Shown one piece after another: positions 16,471-23,870 of a DNA stretch of 35,023 nucleotides. The notes beneath the pieces are model-generated. The model was given only the letters and a program-made list of their open reading frames with translations. It did no database searches and was not told the origin of the DNA. The position numbers were made by a program, and so were the translations under genes. This DNA comes from an uncultured bacterium (GTDB lineage: Bacteria; Patescibacteriota; Patescibacteriia; 2-12-FULL-60-25), in contig CALFEO010000040.1 of the NCBI GenBank assembly GCA_937949995.1, positions 1 to 35,023 of the forward strand, read 5' to 3'. Within the stretch, counting starts at the first letter, position 1. Every line of letters starts with the position of its first letter.

Positions 16471-17472
16471 ATGCAACCCAAAACCAAACGCATTTTACAG
16501 GTATCATCGATTATCGTCGGGGTTTTTGTTGTATTGTATTTGATCGCTTTTCAGGCCATGAACCTGAAAATGGATACCGATTATACGGCCGGTGTCACAT
16601 TCAGCCGCCCATACGCAATCGATCTCGGAGTCGATCCCGACGAAACACTGACAGCTTCACTTGATGATCTTGGAGTCAAACATTTTCGCATTCCCGCTTA
16701 TTGGAGCTTGCTCGAACCGGTCAAAAATCAATGGGATTGGGAGTGGTTGGATAATGATTTGGATGCCATTGCTGAAAGGGGAGGCACGGTCACTTTAGCC
16801 ATAGGCCACAAACTCCCGCGTTGGCCCGAATGCTGGACGCCAATCTGGGCAAGAGATCTGCCCCAACCCGAAATGGAACTCGCAGTCAAAAACCTGCTCA
16901 CAGAGGTCATAAATCGCTACAAAGATCATCCCGCTGTCACATCTTGGCAGGTCGAAAACGAACCCAACTTCCCCTTTGGCATCTGCCCGCCCATCCGTAA
17001 AGATTTTATCGATGAAGAAATAGCCCATGTGCTGTCTCTGGATAACACCAAACCCGTTGCCACAACCGATTCCGGAGAATTAACTCTTTGGGGCTTGGGC
17101 AAAAAAGTGGACAAACTCGGCGTCAGCGTTTACCGCGTAGTCGTCAGCCCCGTCGGAGTCTTTAGCTATTGGTTCATGCCTCCGCAATTCTACTTGCGCA
17201 AAGGCCAGCTCACTCAATTTTTGTACGGCACAAAACAAGTATATATCAGCGAATTCCAAATGGAACCATGGGTTAAAACCACCATCCCCGAAGCATCGCT
17301 CGAAGAGCAATATCGCACCTTCGATCTTCAAAGGATGCAAAAAAACATCAACTATGCTAAAAAGATGGGAGTACCGCGTATCGATTTTTGGGGAGTGGAA
17401 TGGTGGTACTACATGAAAACCATCCACAACACCCCCGAATTCTGGGAACTGGCAAAACAAATATTTAACTAA
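16471..17472 (+). CDS. membrane-anchored clan GH-A glycoside hydrolase
   Basis: A 333-residue protein. Residues 9-28 form an uncleaved signal anchor (VSSIIVGVFVVLYLIAF), placing the enzyme outside the membrane. The rest is a TIM barrel with clan GH-A residues: WQVENEPNF with acid/base E164 at the end of strand 4, and YISEFQMEPW with nucleophile E261 at strand 7. HFRIPAYWSLLEP at strand 2 and DFWGVEWWY at strand 8 also fit. The family (GH5/GH39-like) and substrate are not clear. The start at 16471 agrees with the promoter 6 nt upstream and begins with a basic n-region. Confidence 0.85.
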   Translation: MQPKTKRILQVSSIIVGVFVVLYLIAFQAMNLKMDTDYTAGVTFSRPYAIDLGVDPDETLTASLDDLGVKHFRIPAYWSLLEPVKNQWDWEWLDNDLDAIAERGGTVTLAIGHKLPRWPECWTPIWARDLPQPEMELAVKNLLTEVINRYKDHPAVTSWQVENEPNFPFGICPPIRKDFIDEEIAHVLSLDNTKPVATTDSGELTLWGLGKKVDKLGVSVYRVVVSPVGVFSYWFMPPQFYLRKGQLTQFLYGTKQVYISEFQMEPWVKTTIPEASLEEQYRTFDLQRMQKNINYAKKMGVPRIDFWGVEWWYYMKTIHNTPEFWELAKQIFN

Positions 17473-17479
17473 CTAAAGC

Positions 17480-17634
17480 TAAGATTAAAGTTCATAAAGT
17501 CTAAAGTTCATCAAGAGTTACTCGGTTGCTCGTGATAAACTTGATACTTTTTACTTGACCTGTCCCGCGAAGCCGTTTAGGCGTAGTGGGATGAACTCCT
17601 GACGAACTTGTTACTTTAGACTTGATGAACGCCC
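17480..17634. repeat. class A word repeat with embedded C/G hairpin module
   Basis: AAAGTTCATAAAGTCTAAAG words and complements. It includes the 46-bp block 17553-17598 that is identical to 11414-11459. Confidence 0.75.
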
Positions 17635-17636
17635 TC

Positions 17637-17673
17637 CTTACTTGTAGCTAGTGGTTGGTAGCTAGCAGCTAAA
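17637..17673. repeat. word repeat, GCTAGTAGCTAG family
   Basis: TAGCTAGTGGTTGGTAGCTA units lie directly next to the class A repeat and end six bases before the next start codon. Confidence 0.6.
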
Positions 17674-17678
17674 AAAAT

Positions 17679-18455
17679 ATGCAATCCCTCATAATCCAAG
17701 TCCTCGCAGAGGAAATGAAAATCGTGTTATTGGAAGATGCTAAAAAGATCGTGGTTTTGGGTATCTTTCCAATCATCGGCAAAACCGAAACCGCTGTCAA
17801 AAAAGAAATAGCATCCGCTTTGCAAGAGCTCAAAATAAAAAAAGAGCCCATTATTATTTTGCCCGAGCCGGGATTTTTTCCCAACAGCAAAGAATGGAAA
17901 CTCTCCAAAAAACAATTTTCATCCGTTTACGCCAAAGCTTTATTCGAAGCTCATCGCGGACAATTTAATAAACGCGGCACGTACTTATTGCTTGAAATAG
18001 GGGATTCGGTCAGCCTTTGCGTCATAGAAAAAGATAAACAAACTCATATAAATGAAAGAATACTGGATCGCGTGGTTGCCGACTTCCGCGAAGCCGTCAG
18101 CGAACCGCACGACAGCCGATATTTACAAGATTTTTGCTCCAATCATTTCTTTATCAAAAAGACAGGCAAATCGGCTCTCGAAGCCTATGCCAAAATGCAA
18201 AACGACCCAACAGAGGGCGCCGAGCTTTTCGTTGAATATGGCGCAAATATGGGCGCGCTATTAGCCAATCTGGATGCCATCTTCGAGCCGAATTGCATCG
18301 CCATCACCGGCACACTGGCCCAAACCTTTGATGCCTGGAGCCATGCCATGGGCAAAATGCGCAACCACCACCGCGGCAAAAAACCCGCCTGCCGAGTCCT
18401 CCCCCTTAAAGACAAAACCAACTCCGCCATCCTCGGTACCGCCTCCCAACTTTAA
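17679..18455 (+). CDS. ROK/ASKHA-like protein, divergent
   Basis: A 258-residue soluble protein. Its C-terminal half (GANMGALLANLDAIFEPNCIAITGTLAQTF ... NSAILGTAS) resembles the second ASKHA lobe of ROK-family sugar kinases and regulators, including the glycine-rich turn and the closing LGTAS. The first lobe lacks the DxGGT phosphate loop and the HxCxxC zinc site is not seen, so kinase activity is doubtful. No DNA-binding domain is present. An alternative start is the Met at residue 13. The call rests on partial resemblance. Confidence 0.5.
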   Translation: MQSLIIQVLAEEMKIVLLEDAKKIVVLGIFPIIGKTETAVKKEIASALQELKIKKEPIIILPEPGFFPNSKEWKLSKKQFSSVYAKALFEAHRGQFNKRGTYLLLEIGDSVSLCVIEKDKQTHINERILDRVVADFREAVSEPHDSRYLQDFCSNHFFIKKTGKSALEAYAKMQNDPTEGAELFVEYGANMGALLANLDAIFEPNCIAITGTLAQTFDAWSHAMGKMRNHHRGKKPACRVLPLKDKTNSAILGTASQL

Positions 18456-18474
18456 TCACCAACCCCCCGCAATT

Positions 18475-18586
18475 CGTAGGGATAAACCTCGTGTTTATCC
18501 GTGCTAAGATTGCAAGCTGTTATTTCAATACGGATAAACATAACCCTTCGTATAACTTCGGGTCACAGGCAAGGTTTATCCCTACG
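18475..18586. repeat. long inverted repeat, GGATAAACACGAGG family, expanded loop
   Basis: The left arm 18475-18501 equals the arm of the 19188 element. The right arm is split: CGGATAAACAT (18531 on) and AGGTTTATCCCTACG (to 18586), with an extra hairpin-forming segment between. It is followed by a perfect palindrome TGAAAGGCATGCCTTTCA (18601-18618). Confidence 0.75.
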
Positions 18587-18618
18587 AAGACGGTTCTCCC
18601 TGAAAGGCATGCCTTTCA

Positions 18619-18646
18619 AAAAGAAAAACCTTCCACATGGAAGGTT
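18619..18646 (-). terminator. intrinsic terminator of the minus-strand gene
   Basis: AACCTTCC, loop ACAT, GGAAGGTT (18627-18646). On the minus strand it is followed by TTTTTCTTTTTG. It lies 16 bp past the stop of the 133-residue gene. Confidence 0.75.
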
Positions 18647-18662
18647 TTACGATAGACGCGCT

Positions 18663-19064
18663 TTAAAGCGCAAACGGAGCTTGGCAGTCAGCTCCAAAAT
18701 ACAATTGAGCAACATCATGAAGTTTTTCTCGCGGGGGAAAACCGGCCAGATCATAGATGGCCGGAGCGAACTCAATGGCCATGTCCAATGCCCTGCGATT
18801 TTCCACCGAAGCATTGGCCAAAACATGCAAGCTGATTGGCACATGCCCACGGTTCTTGCGCTGCGCCGCCAGCATCAGCTTGGCGGCCAAGTCGCTCATC
18901 ATGCTTTGCTGAATCCGAAATTCGTTACCGCCGAATCTCATGTGCGCAAAGATGAACAACTGGCGCACAAAATTCTTGGCCGCGTCAAACAACTCCAAAT
19001 CCTCTTGCTCCAATGCCCAAAGAACGAACGCCCTCAACCCCTCTGCTTCCGCTGAAATCTTCAT
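18663..19064 (-). CDS. hypothetical protein, 133 residues
   Basis: A mostly helical, Ala/Phe-rich soluble protein (SAEAEGLRAFVLWALEQEDLELFDAAKNFV near the start) of no recognised family. A consensus GGAGG lies 7 nt before the ATG and an intrinsic terminator follows the stop. Both are on the minus strand, which decides against the 184-residue plus-strand frame covering the same bases. No clear promoter is seen. It is isolated between two repeat blocks. Confidence 0.72.
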   Translation of the reverse strand: MKISAEAEGLRAFVLWALEQEDLELFDAAKNFVRQLFIFAHMRFGGNEFRIQQSMMSDLAAKLMLAAQRKNRGHVPISLHVLANASVENRRALDMAIEFAPAIYDLAGFPPREKLHDVAQLYFGADCQAPFAL

Positions 19065-19125
19065 ACATGAACCTCCGTGGTTGGTGAGGCCGGTATCTTA
19101 CCACAACCGATAACTATGTCAACTA

Positions 19126-19163
19126 TCAAGCTACTAGCCACGAGCTGCTAGCTACTAGCCGCT
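19126..19163. repeat. word repeat, GCTAGTAGCTAG family
   Basis: CTACTAGCCACGAGCTGCTAGCTACTAGC. This is the opposite orientation to the block after 19281, so the two can pair across the 19188 inverted repeat. Confidence 0.6.
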
Positions 19164-19187
19164 AACCAGACCAAAACATACAGCTCT

Positions 19188-19267
19188 CGTAGGGATAAAC
19201 CTCGTGTTTATCCGTGCTGGGTTGTGTTGTTCCCTTGGCGCGGATAAACACGAGGTTTATCCCTACG
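19188..19267. repeat. 27-bp perfect inverted repeat
   Basis: The arms 19188-19214 and 19241-19267 are exact complements (CGTAGGGATAAACC...GTTTATCCG) around a 26-nt loop. The same arm starts the 18475 element 713 bp away. Confidence 0.88.
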
Positions 19268-19280
19268 TAGTATTGTTTGG

Positions 19281-19481
19281 CAAGTAGCTAGCAGCTATTT
19301 TGTCCACAAGCCCTTCTGCCATCCCTATGCTAAATTACAGCACGTCTATTACCAGTGGCTACAAGCTAGTACCTAATATCTAGTAGCTAGTACCCAGTAC
19401 CTAGTACCTTGTGGCTAGAAGCTAGTGGCTAGTGGCTAGAGGCTAGAAGCTAGTGGCTAGAAGCTAGTGGCTAGAAGCTAT
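19281..19481. repeat. word repeat array, GCTAGTAGCTAG family
   Basis: About 25 near-copies of an 8-10 bp word (AGCTAGTGGCT, AGTACCTAGT, AGAAGCTAGT) run from 19351 to 19481, with a short outlier at 19281-19297. The unit length is too short and irregular for CRISPR. The array ends two bases before TATTATG, so it borders the next start codon. Confidence 0.75.
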
Positions 19482-19484
19482 ATT

Positions 19485-20069
19485 ATGCTGCGCAACGAAA
19501 TCGTTCTCGACATCGAAACCCAAAATACCTTTCAAGACGTAGGCGCTTATCAAGCGTCTTTGCTTAAAATCTCGCTTATCGGCGTCTACTTTTACGAAAC
19601 CGATACTTACGAGACATTTTTAGAGCCCGATCTCCCCAAACTCTGGCCTCGTATGGAACGCTCCTCCCGCATCATCGGCTACAACCTTTTCGGCTTTGAT
19701 TACCCCTGTATGCAAACTTATTACACGGGTGATATCATGAAATTCCCTACAATCGATATCATGGTGGAAATAGAAAAACGCATCGGCCACAGAGTCAAAT
19801 TGGACGATGTCGCTCATGCCACGCTCGGAGTAGGGAAGAGCGGTCACGGCTTGCAAGCTGTTGAGTTTTGGAAGAACGGCGAAATCGACAAATTGCGTGA
19901 TTATTGTTTACAGGATGTTCGTGTTACCAAAGATGTCTACGAAAAGGCTCTCACCGAGCACAAAGTTTACTACTTCAACCGACTTGGCGAAAAACAAGAA
20001 GTCACTCTCCCCATCCTCCCGGCCCAACCCACCGAAACCCCAAAAATCAACCTATCGCTCGGACTTTAA
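19485..20069 (+). CDS. DEDDy-type 3'-5' exonuclease-like (RNase H fold) protein
   Basis: A 194-residue protein with the four acidic residues of the DnaQ-like/YprB-type exonuclease fold. Exo I is LDIET (D9, E11), Exo II is GYNLFGFDYP (N67...D72), and Exo III is DYCLQDVRVT (Y140xxxD144), placing it in the DEDDy subclass. It would remove nucleotides from DNA or RNA 3' ends with two metal ions; the substrate is unknown. I start at the ATG at 19485; a frame extension into the repeat array is not credible. Confidence 0.8.
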   Translation: MLRNEIVLDIETQNTFQDVGAYQASLLKISLIGVYFYETDTYETFLEPDLPKLWPRMERSSRIIGYNLFGFDYPCMQTYYTGDIMKFPTIDIMVEIEKRIGHRVKLDDVAHATLGVGKSGHGLQAVEFWKNGEIDKLRDYCLQDVRVTKDVYEKALTEHKVYYFNRLGEKQEVTLPILPAQPTETPKINLSLGL

Positions 20070-20071
20070 CA

Positions 20072-20200
20072 GTACGAATTACGAATCTGCGCTAATTACG
20101 AATGGATTACATTTTATCCCAAGGGATAAAATGACAGCCAGACTACAAATTCGTAATTCGCGCAGATTCGTAATTCGTACTGTAAATTCGTAATTCGTAC
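20072..20200. repeat. word repeat, ATTCGTAATTCGTAC family, as a hairpin
   Basis: AGTACGAATTACGAATCTGCGC at the left is answered by GCGCAGATTCGTAATTCGTACT at the right. A second hairpin, TTTTATCCC/GGGATAAAA, lies in the loop (20111-20128). It fills the gap between the exonuclease gene and the nrdJ promoter. Confidence 0.75.
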
Positions 20201-20224
20201 CGTTAGCTGTTTATCCCCAGTTGA

Positions 20225-20272
20225 ACACAACATCTTGTGGTATAATTCCACTTAGACCACAAGATGTTGTGG
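20225..20272 (+). promoter_or_regulatory. pair of NrdR-box-like operators around the nrdJ promoter
   Basis: ACACAACATCTTGTGG (20225-20240) and CCACAAGATGTTGTGG (20257-20272) agree with the recalled NrdR-box consensus acaCwAtATaTwGtgt at 13 and 12 of 16 positions. Their starts are 32 bp apart, about three helical turns, the usual NrdR arrangement. They also form an inverted repeat with each other. NrdR is a zinc-ATP-cone repressor of ribonucleotide reductase genes; no nrdR gene is in this window. Confidence 0.75.
20238..20246 (+). promoter_or_regulatory. extended -10 promoter of nrdJ
   Basis: TGG-TATAAT (TATAAT 20241-20246) sits exactly between the two NrdR-like boxes, so bound repressor would cover it. 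TTGAAC lies 14 bp upstream, too close for a standard -35. The expected +1 is near 20253. Confidence 0.7.
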
Positions 20273-20568
20273 TCGGGTGGCCGCAACCGCATCGCACAAA
20301 ATGCTGCGATTGTGTTTTGTCTGCTCAATTCGCGTCAAAATAACGCGCTTTCGCGGACACACTTTAAAGCGAATTTCGAATTTCGTATTTCGAATTTCGC
20401 AGTACAGTAGATAATAAAATTCAAACAGCTCCGTAAATTTCTTAAAAACGCGCATGTATTAGTCCATACGGATTAGTACACTAAGAAAAACCGGAGATAA
20501 CCAATCGATTTTCATTTCATTTTTCGTCATTCGAAATACGAAATTCGAAATTCGAGTTATTAAAGCCT
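20253..20568 (+). other. 316-nt nrdJ leader with hairpins and word repeats
   Basis: This is the only long leader in the window. A 10-bp stem with two G-U pairs and an ATAC loop lies at 20456-20479 (GTATTAGTCC/GGATTAGTAC). It is enclosed by inverted AATTTCGAATTTCG words at 20370-20400 and 20531-20556. I see no cobalamin riboswitch consensus although the enzyme uses adenosylcobalamin. No ribosome site precedes the ATG at 20569. Confidence 0.5.
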
Positions 20569-23500
20569 ATGCAACCACAGGATAAGTTTAACGTCGTTCA
20601 AACGACCGCGAGCCCCGCAAAATCGGTCAACACCGATGCTGTTGTGGCATACCTCAAAACCATCAAATCCATTCGCCGTCGTGATGGCAGGATAGATACT
20701 TTTAAAGCCGATAAGATCAAACAATCCATCAAAAAGGCTTTTGAAGCTTCCGGATATAAATCCGAAAAATCCGCAACCGAAGTCGACCGCGTCTATTCAT
20801 ATGTCATGCATGATTTATCCAAAAAGTTTGATGGCCATACCGTACCAAGCTCCGAAGAAGTCCGCGAAGTCATAGGCGCGGCTCTTATCAATACCAATTT
20901 TATCCCAGTTGCACGCAATTTTATCCTTTTCAGGGTCAATAAAACACAAGTTCAAGAACAAGAAACCTACGGCAACGGCCTAAAAATCAAACGCTTCTTT
21001 ACCACCGAAGGCGTTCATCCTTACGACGAACTGATCTGGGAGCACCGCGACGCGGTAATCACCAACGAAAAAGGCGTCAAAGTCTTCGAACAGCTTGGCG
21101 TCGAAGTCCCCAAAACCTACTCTCAAACCGCCACCAACATCATCGTTTCCAAATATTTCCGCGGCAAACTCGACACTCCGGAGCGCGAAACCAGTATGCG
21201 CCAAGTCGTCGACAGAGTCGCTCAAACAATCAGCGGCTGGGGACGCAAAGGCGGATACTTTCAAACCGAAAAAGATGCTGAAGCCTTCGAAGCCGAGCTC
21301 ACATCCATTTTAATCAATCAAAAAGCCGCTTTTAACTCTCCGGTCTGGTTTAACGTTGGAGTCAACCCCAACCCGCAATGCAGTGCCTGCTTCATCAACT
21401 CGGTTCAAGACGACATGCGCTCCATCCTTCAACTTGCGGTCACCGAAGGCATGCTCTTTAAGTTCGGCAGTGGCACAGGCTCCAACCTCTCATCCCTCCG
21501 CTCCAGCAAAGAGGGCCTCGCCCAATCATCCGGCTTATCCAGCGGACCCGTATCCTTTATGCGCGGTTTCGACGCTTTTGCCGGCGTCATCAAATCCGGC
21601 GGAAAGACTCGCCGTGCAGCCAAAATGGTCATGCTCAACGTCGATCACCCCGACATTCAAGAATTCACTTGGTGCAAAGCCAAGGAGGAAAAGAAAGCTC
21701 ACACCCTCATCGACGCCGGCTACGACGGCTCCATCAATGGCGAGGCCTACTCATCCATCTTTTTCCAAAATGCCAACAATAGCGTCCGCCTTACCGATAC
21801 TTTCATGAATGCCGTCGAGCAAGACGGCGATTTTTGGACCAAATACGTTACCACCGGCGAGCCTTGCGAAAAATTCAAAGCCCGCGACCTTTTCCACCAA
21901 ATCGGCGAAGCGGCCTGGCAATGCGGAGATCCGGGCGTTCAATACGACACCACCATCAACAAATGGCACACATGCGCCAACACGGACCGCATCCACGGCT
22001 CCAACCCTTGCTCCGAATACATGTTCTTAAATGATTCGGCCTGTAACCTCGCTTCCATCAACCTCATGAAATGCCGTGCCGAGGATGGCAGTTTTGATGT
22101 CGAGGCCTACGAGCAAATCATCCGCATTATTGCCACAGCGCAAGAAATCACCATCAACTATTCCTCATACCCAACACCGGCTATCGAGTTCAACTCCCAC
22201 ATGTACCGCCCAATCGGCTTAGGCTATGCCAACTTGGGCGCCCTCCTCATGAGCATGGGCCTTCCATACGATTCGGATGCCGGCCGTAACATGGCCGCGG
22301 CCATCACAGCAATCATGACAGGAGTAGGCTACGATCAATCAGCCAAAATCGCCGAAAAACTCGGTGCTTTCGAAGGCTACGCGCAAAATCAAGAACCCAT
22401 GACTCGGGTCATGCAAATGCACCGCGATTCCGCATATCAAATCGATTCCACCGGCGTCCCGGCTCATGTCTTGGACCGCGCCAAATCGGCTTGGGATGAT
22501 GCCTTGTCGCGCGGAGAGCATTTCGGCTACCGCAACGCCCAACTCACCGTCTTGGCTCCTACCGGCACCATCGCTTTCCTTATGGATTGCGACACCACGG
22601 GCATCGAACCCGATATCGCCCTGGTTAAATACAAATGGCTGGTTGGCGGAGGAATGATGAAAATCGTCAACAACACAGTCCCCGAAGCTCTGCATCGCCT
22701 CAAATACACGGAACAGCAAATCCGCGATATCATCGATTGGATCGATAAAAACGACACCATCGAAGGCGCTCCTCACTTATTGGATGAACATCTCCCGGTC
22801 TTTGATTGCGCTTTCAAAGCCGCAAAAGGCACGCGCACCATCCACTACATGGGCCACCTGCGCATGATGGGTGCCGTTCAACCCTTCCTCTCGGGCGCCA
22901 TCTCCAAAACCGTCAACATGCCCAATACGGCCACGGTCGAAGATGTCATGAACGCTTACCTCGAAGGCTGGCGCCTTGGCCTCAAAGCCATCGCCATCTA
23001 CCGCGACGGCTCCAAACGCGTCCAAGCTCTTACGACGACGAAGGAGTCCTTCCAAAAAGGCGACAAAAAAGAACAAAAATCCGAAGCCTCCGAAAAAATC
23101 GAAGTTCGTAGTTCGTCGTTCGAAGTTCGCGAAGATAAAGCTCCGATAAAAGCAGCAGCCCCAACTCAAACCTACACTCCGCGACGCAGAAGAATGCCCG
23201 ATGAAAGAAAAGCGTTGACCCACAAGTTCCAAATCGGCCCGCACAAAGGCTTCATCACAGTCGGCCTCTACGACGATGGCACCCCGGGCGAAATCTTTGT
23301 TACCATGAGCAAAGAGGGGAGCGTGCTCTCGGGTTTGCTCGATGTCTTTAGCACCTCGGTTTCCATCGGCCTCCAATACGGCGTCCCGCTCAAAATCCTG
23401 GTCAACAAATTCGCCCACGTCCGCTTTGAACCATCCGGTTTTACCACCAACGCCAACATCCGCGTCGCCAAATCCATCGTTGATTACATCTTCCGCTGGC

Positions 23501-23805
23501 TGGGCCTCAAATTCCTCTCCCCCGAAGACCGCCGAGCCATCGGCATCAACGTTGATACCAGCGCCACCGCCGAGCTCCAAATCGAGGACATCCCCAAAGA
23601 CATTTCCGTACGCACCGAAGAATCCGCCCAACCCAGCCTCTTGGATGCCCAACCCCAACAACCCTCCACCTCCCAACTCACCCTCACCTCCACCTTCGAC
23701 AACCAATCCGACGCCCCGGCGTGCGATACCTGTGGAAGTATGATGGTGAGGAACGGAGCGTGTTATAAGTGTTTGAACTGTGGTGCGACGAGTGGGTGTA
23801 GCTAA
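20569..23805 (+). CDS. nrdJ: adenosylcobalamin-dependent ribonucleoside-diphosphate reductase (class II)
   Basis: A 1078-residue enzyme that reduces ribonucleotides to deoxyribonucleotides using a B12-derived thiyl radical. An ATP-cone (about 35-130, RRRDGRIDTFKADKIKQSI) gives allosteric overall control. The barrel starts near FNSPVWFNVGV, includes QCSACFINS with a redox Cys, and carries the catalytic NPCSEYMFLND motif (about 482-492) with radical Cys and Glu. A Pro/Gln-rich linker (about 990-1045) leads to a zinc-ribbon tail CDTCGSMM...CYKCLNCGATSGC that helps re-reduce the active site. Two NrdR-like boxes control the promoter. Its last 132 bp occur again at 25567-25698. Confidence 0.95.
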   Translation: MQPQDKFNVVQTTASPAKSVNTDAVVAYLKTIKSIRRRDGRIDTFKADKIKQSIKKAFEASGYKSEKSATEVDRVYSYVMHDLSKKFDGHTVPSSEEVREVIGAALINTNFIPVARNFILFRVNKTQVQEQETYGNGLKIKRFFTTEGVHPYDELIWEHRDAVITNEKGVKVFEQLGVEVPKTYSQTATNIIVSKYFRGKLDTPERETSMRQVVDRVAQTISGWGRKGGYFQTEKDAEAFEAELTSILINQKAAFNSPVWFNVGVNPNPQCSACFINSVQDDMRSILQLAVTEGMLFKFGSGTGSNLSSLRSSKEGLAQSSGLSSGPVSFMRGFDAFAGVIKSGGKTRRAAKMVMLNVDHPDIQEFTWCKAKEEKKAHTLIDAGYDGSINGEAYSSIFFQNANNSVRLTDTFMNAVEQDGDFWTKYVTTGEPCEKFKARDLFHQIGEAAWQCGDPGVQYDTTINKWHTCANTDRIHGSNPCSEYMFLNDSACNLASINLMKCRAEDGSFDVEAYEQIIRIIATAQEITINYSSYPTPAIEFNSHMYRPIGLGYANLGALLMSMGLPYDSDAGRNMAAAITAIMTGVGYDQSAKIAEKLGAFEGYAQNQEPMTRVMQMHRDSAYQIDSTGVPAHVLDRAKSAWDDALSRGEHFGYRNAQLTVLAPTGTIAFLMDCDTTGIEPDIALVKYKWLVGGGMMKIVNNTVPEALHRLKYTEQQIRDIIDWIDKNDTIEGAPHLLDEHLPVFDCAFKAAKGTRTIHYMGHLRMMGAVQPFLSGAISKTVNMPNTATVEDVMNAYLEGWRLGLKAIAIYRDGSKRVQALTTTKESFQKGDKKEQKSEASEKIEVRSSSFEVREDKAPIKAAAPTQTYTPRRRRMPDERKALTHKFQIGPHKGFITVGLYDDGTPGEIFVTMSKEGSVLSGLLDVFSTSVSIGLQYGVPLKILVNKFAHVRFEPSGFTTNANIRVAKSIVDYIFRWLGLKFLSPEDRRAIGINVDTSATAELQIEDIPKDISVRTEESAQPSLLDAQPQQPSTSQLTLTSTFDNQSDAPACDTCGSMMVRNGACYKCLNCGATSGCS

Positions 23806-23850
23806 AAACTTAAGTTTTTCTAAAACCCCGCTATTACAATAGCGGGGTTT
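23803..23850 (+). terminator. nrdJ terminator
   Basis: A palindrome AAAAACTTAAGTTTTT overlaps the stop. The main terminator follows: AAACCCCGCTATT and AATAGCGGGGTTT, a 13-bp stem. Its loop TTACAA is 17 bp before TAAAAC and may double as a -35 for the next gene. Confidence 0.85.
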
Positions 23851-23870
23851 ATGGGATAAAACATGCTTAT

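Noticed and set aside
18501..19055. 184-residue plus-strand open frame
   Set aside because: It begins inside an inverted repeat, runs through the terminator and lies opposite a minus-strand gene with a perfect GGAGG and a terminator.
19351..19481. Tandem short repeats that might be a CRISPR array
   Set aside because: Units are 8-10 bp, imperfect and without spacers of constant length; no cas1, cas effector or leader is present.
20225..20272. Inverted repeat before nrdJ as insertion-sequence ends
   Set aside because: The dyads match NrdR boxes, enclose a promoter, are spaced three helical turns apart, and no transposase exists.
20253..20568. Cobalamin riboswitch in the nrdJ leader
   Set aside because: No B12-box-like consensus or multi-helix core could be found by eye.
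22777..23706. 309-residue minus-strand open frame opposite nrdJ
   Set aside because: It lies wholly opposite a well-supported enzyme and has Gly/Asp/Glu-rich composition typical of a shadow frame; no ribosome site.
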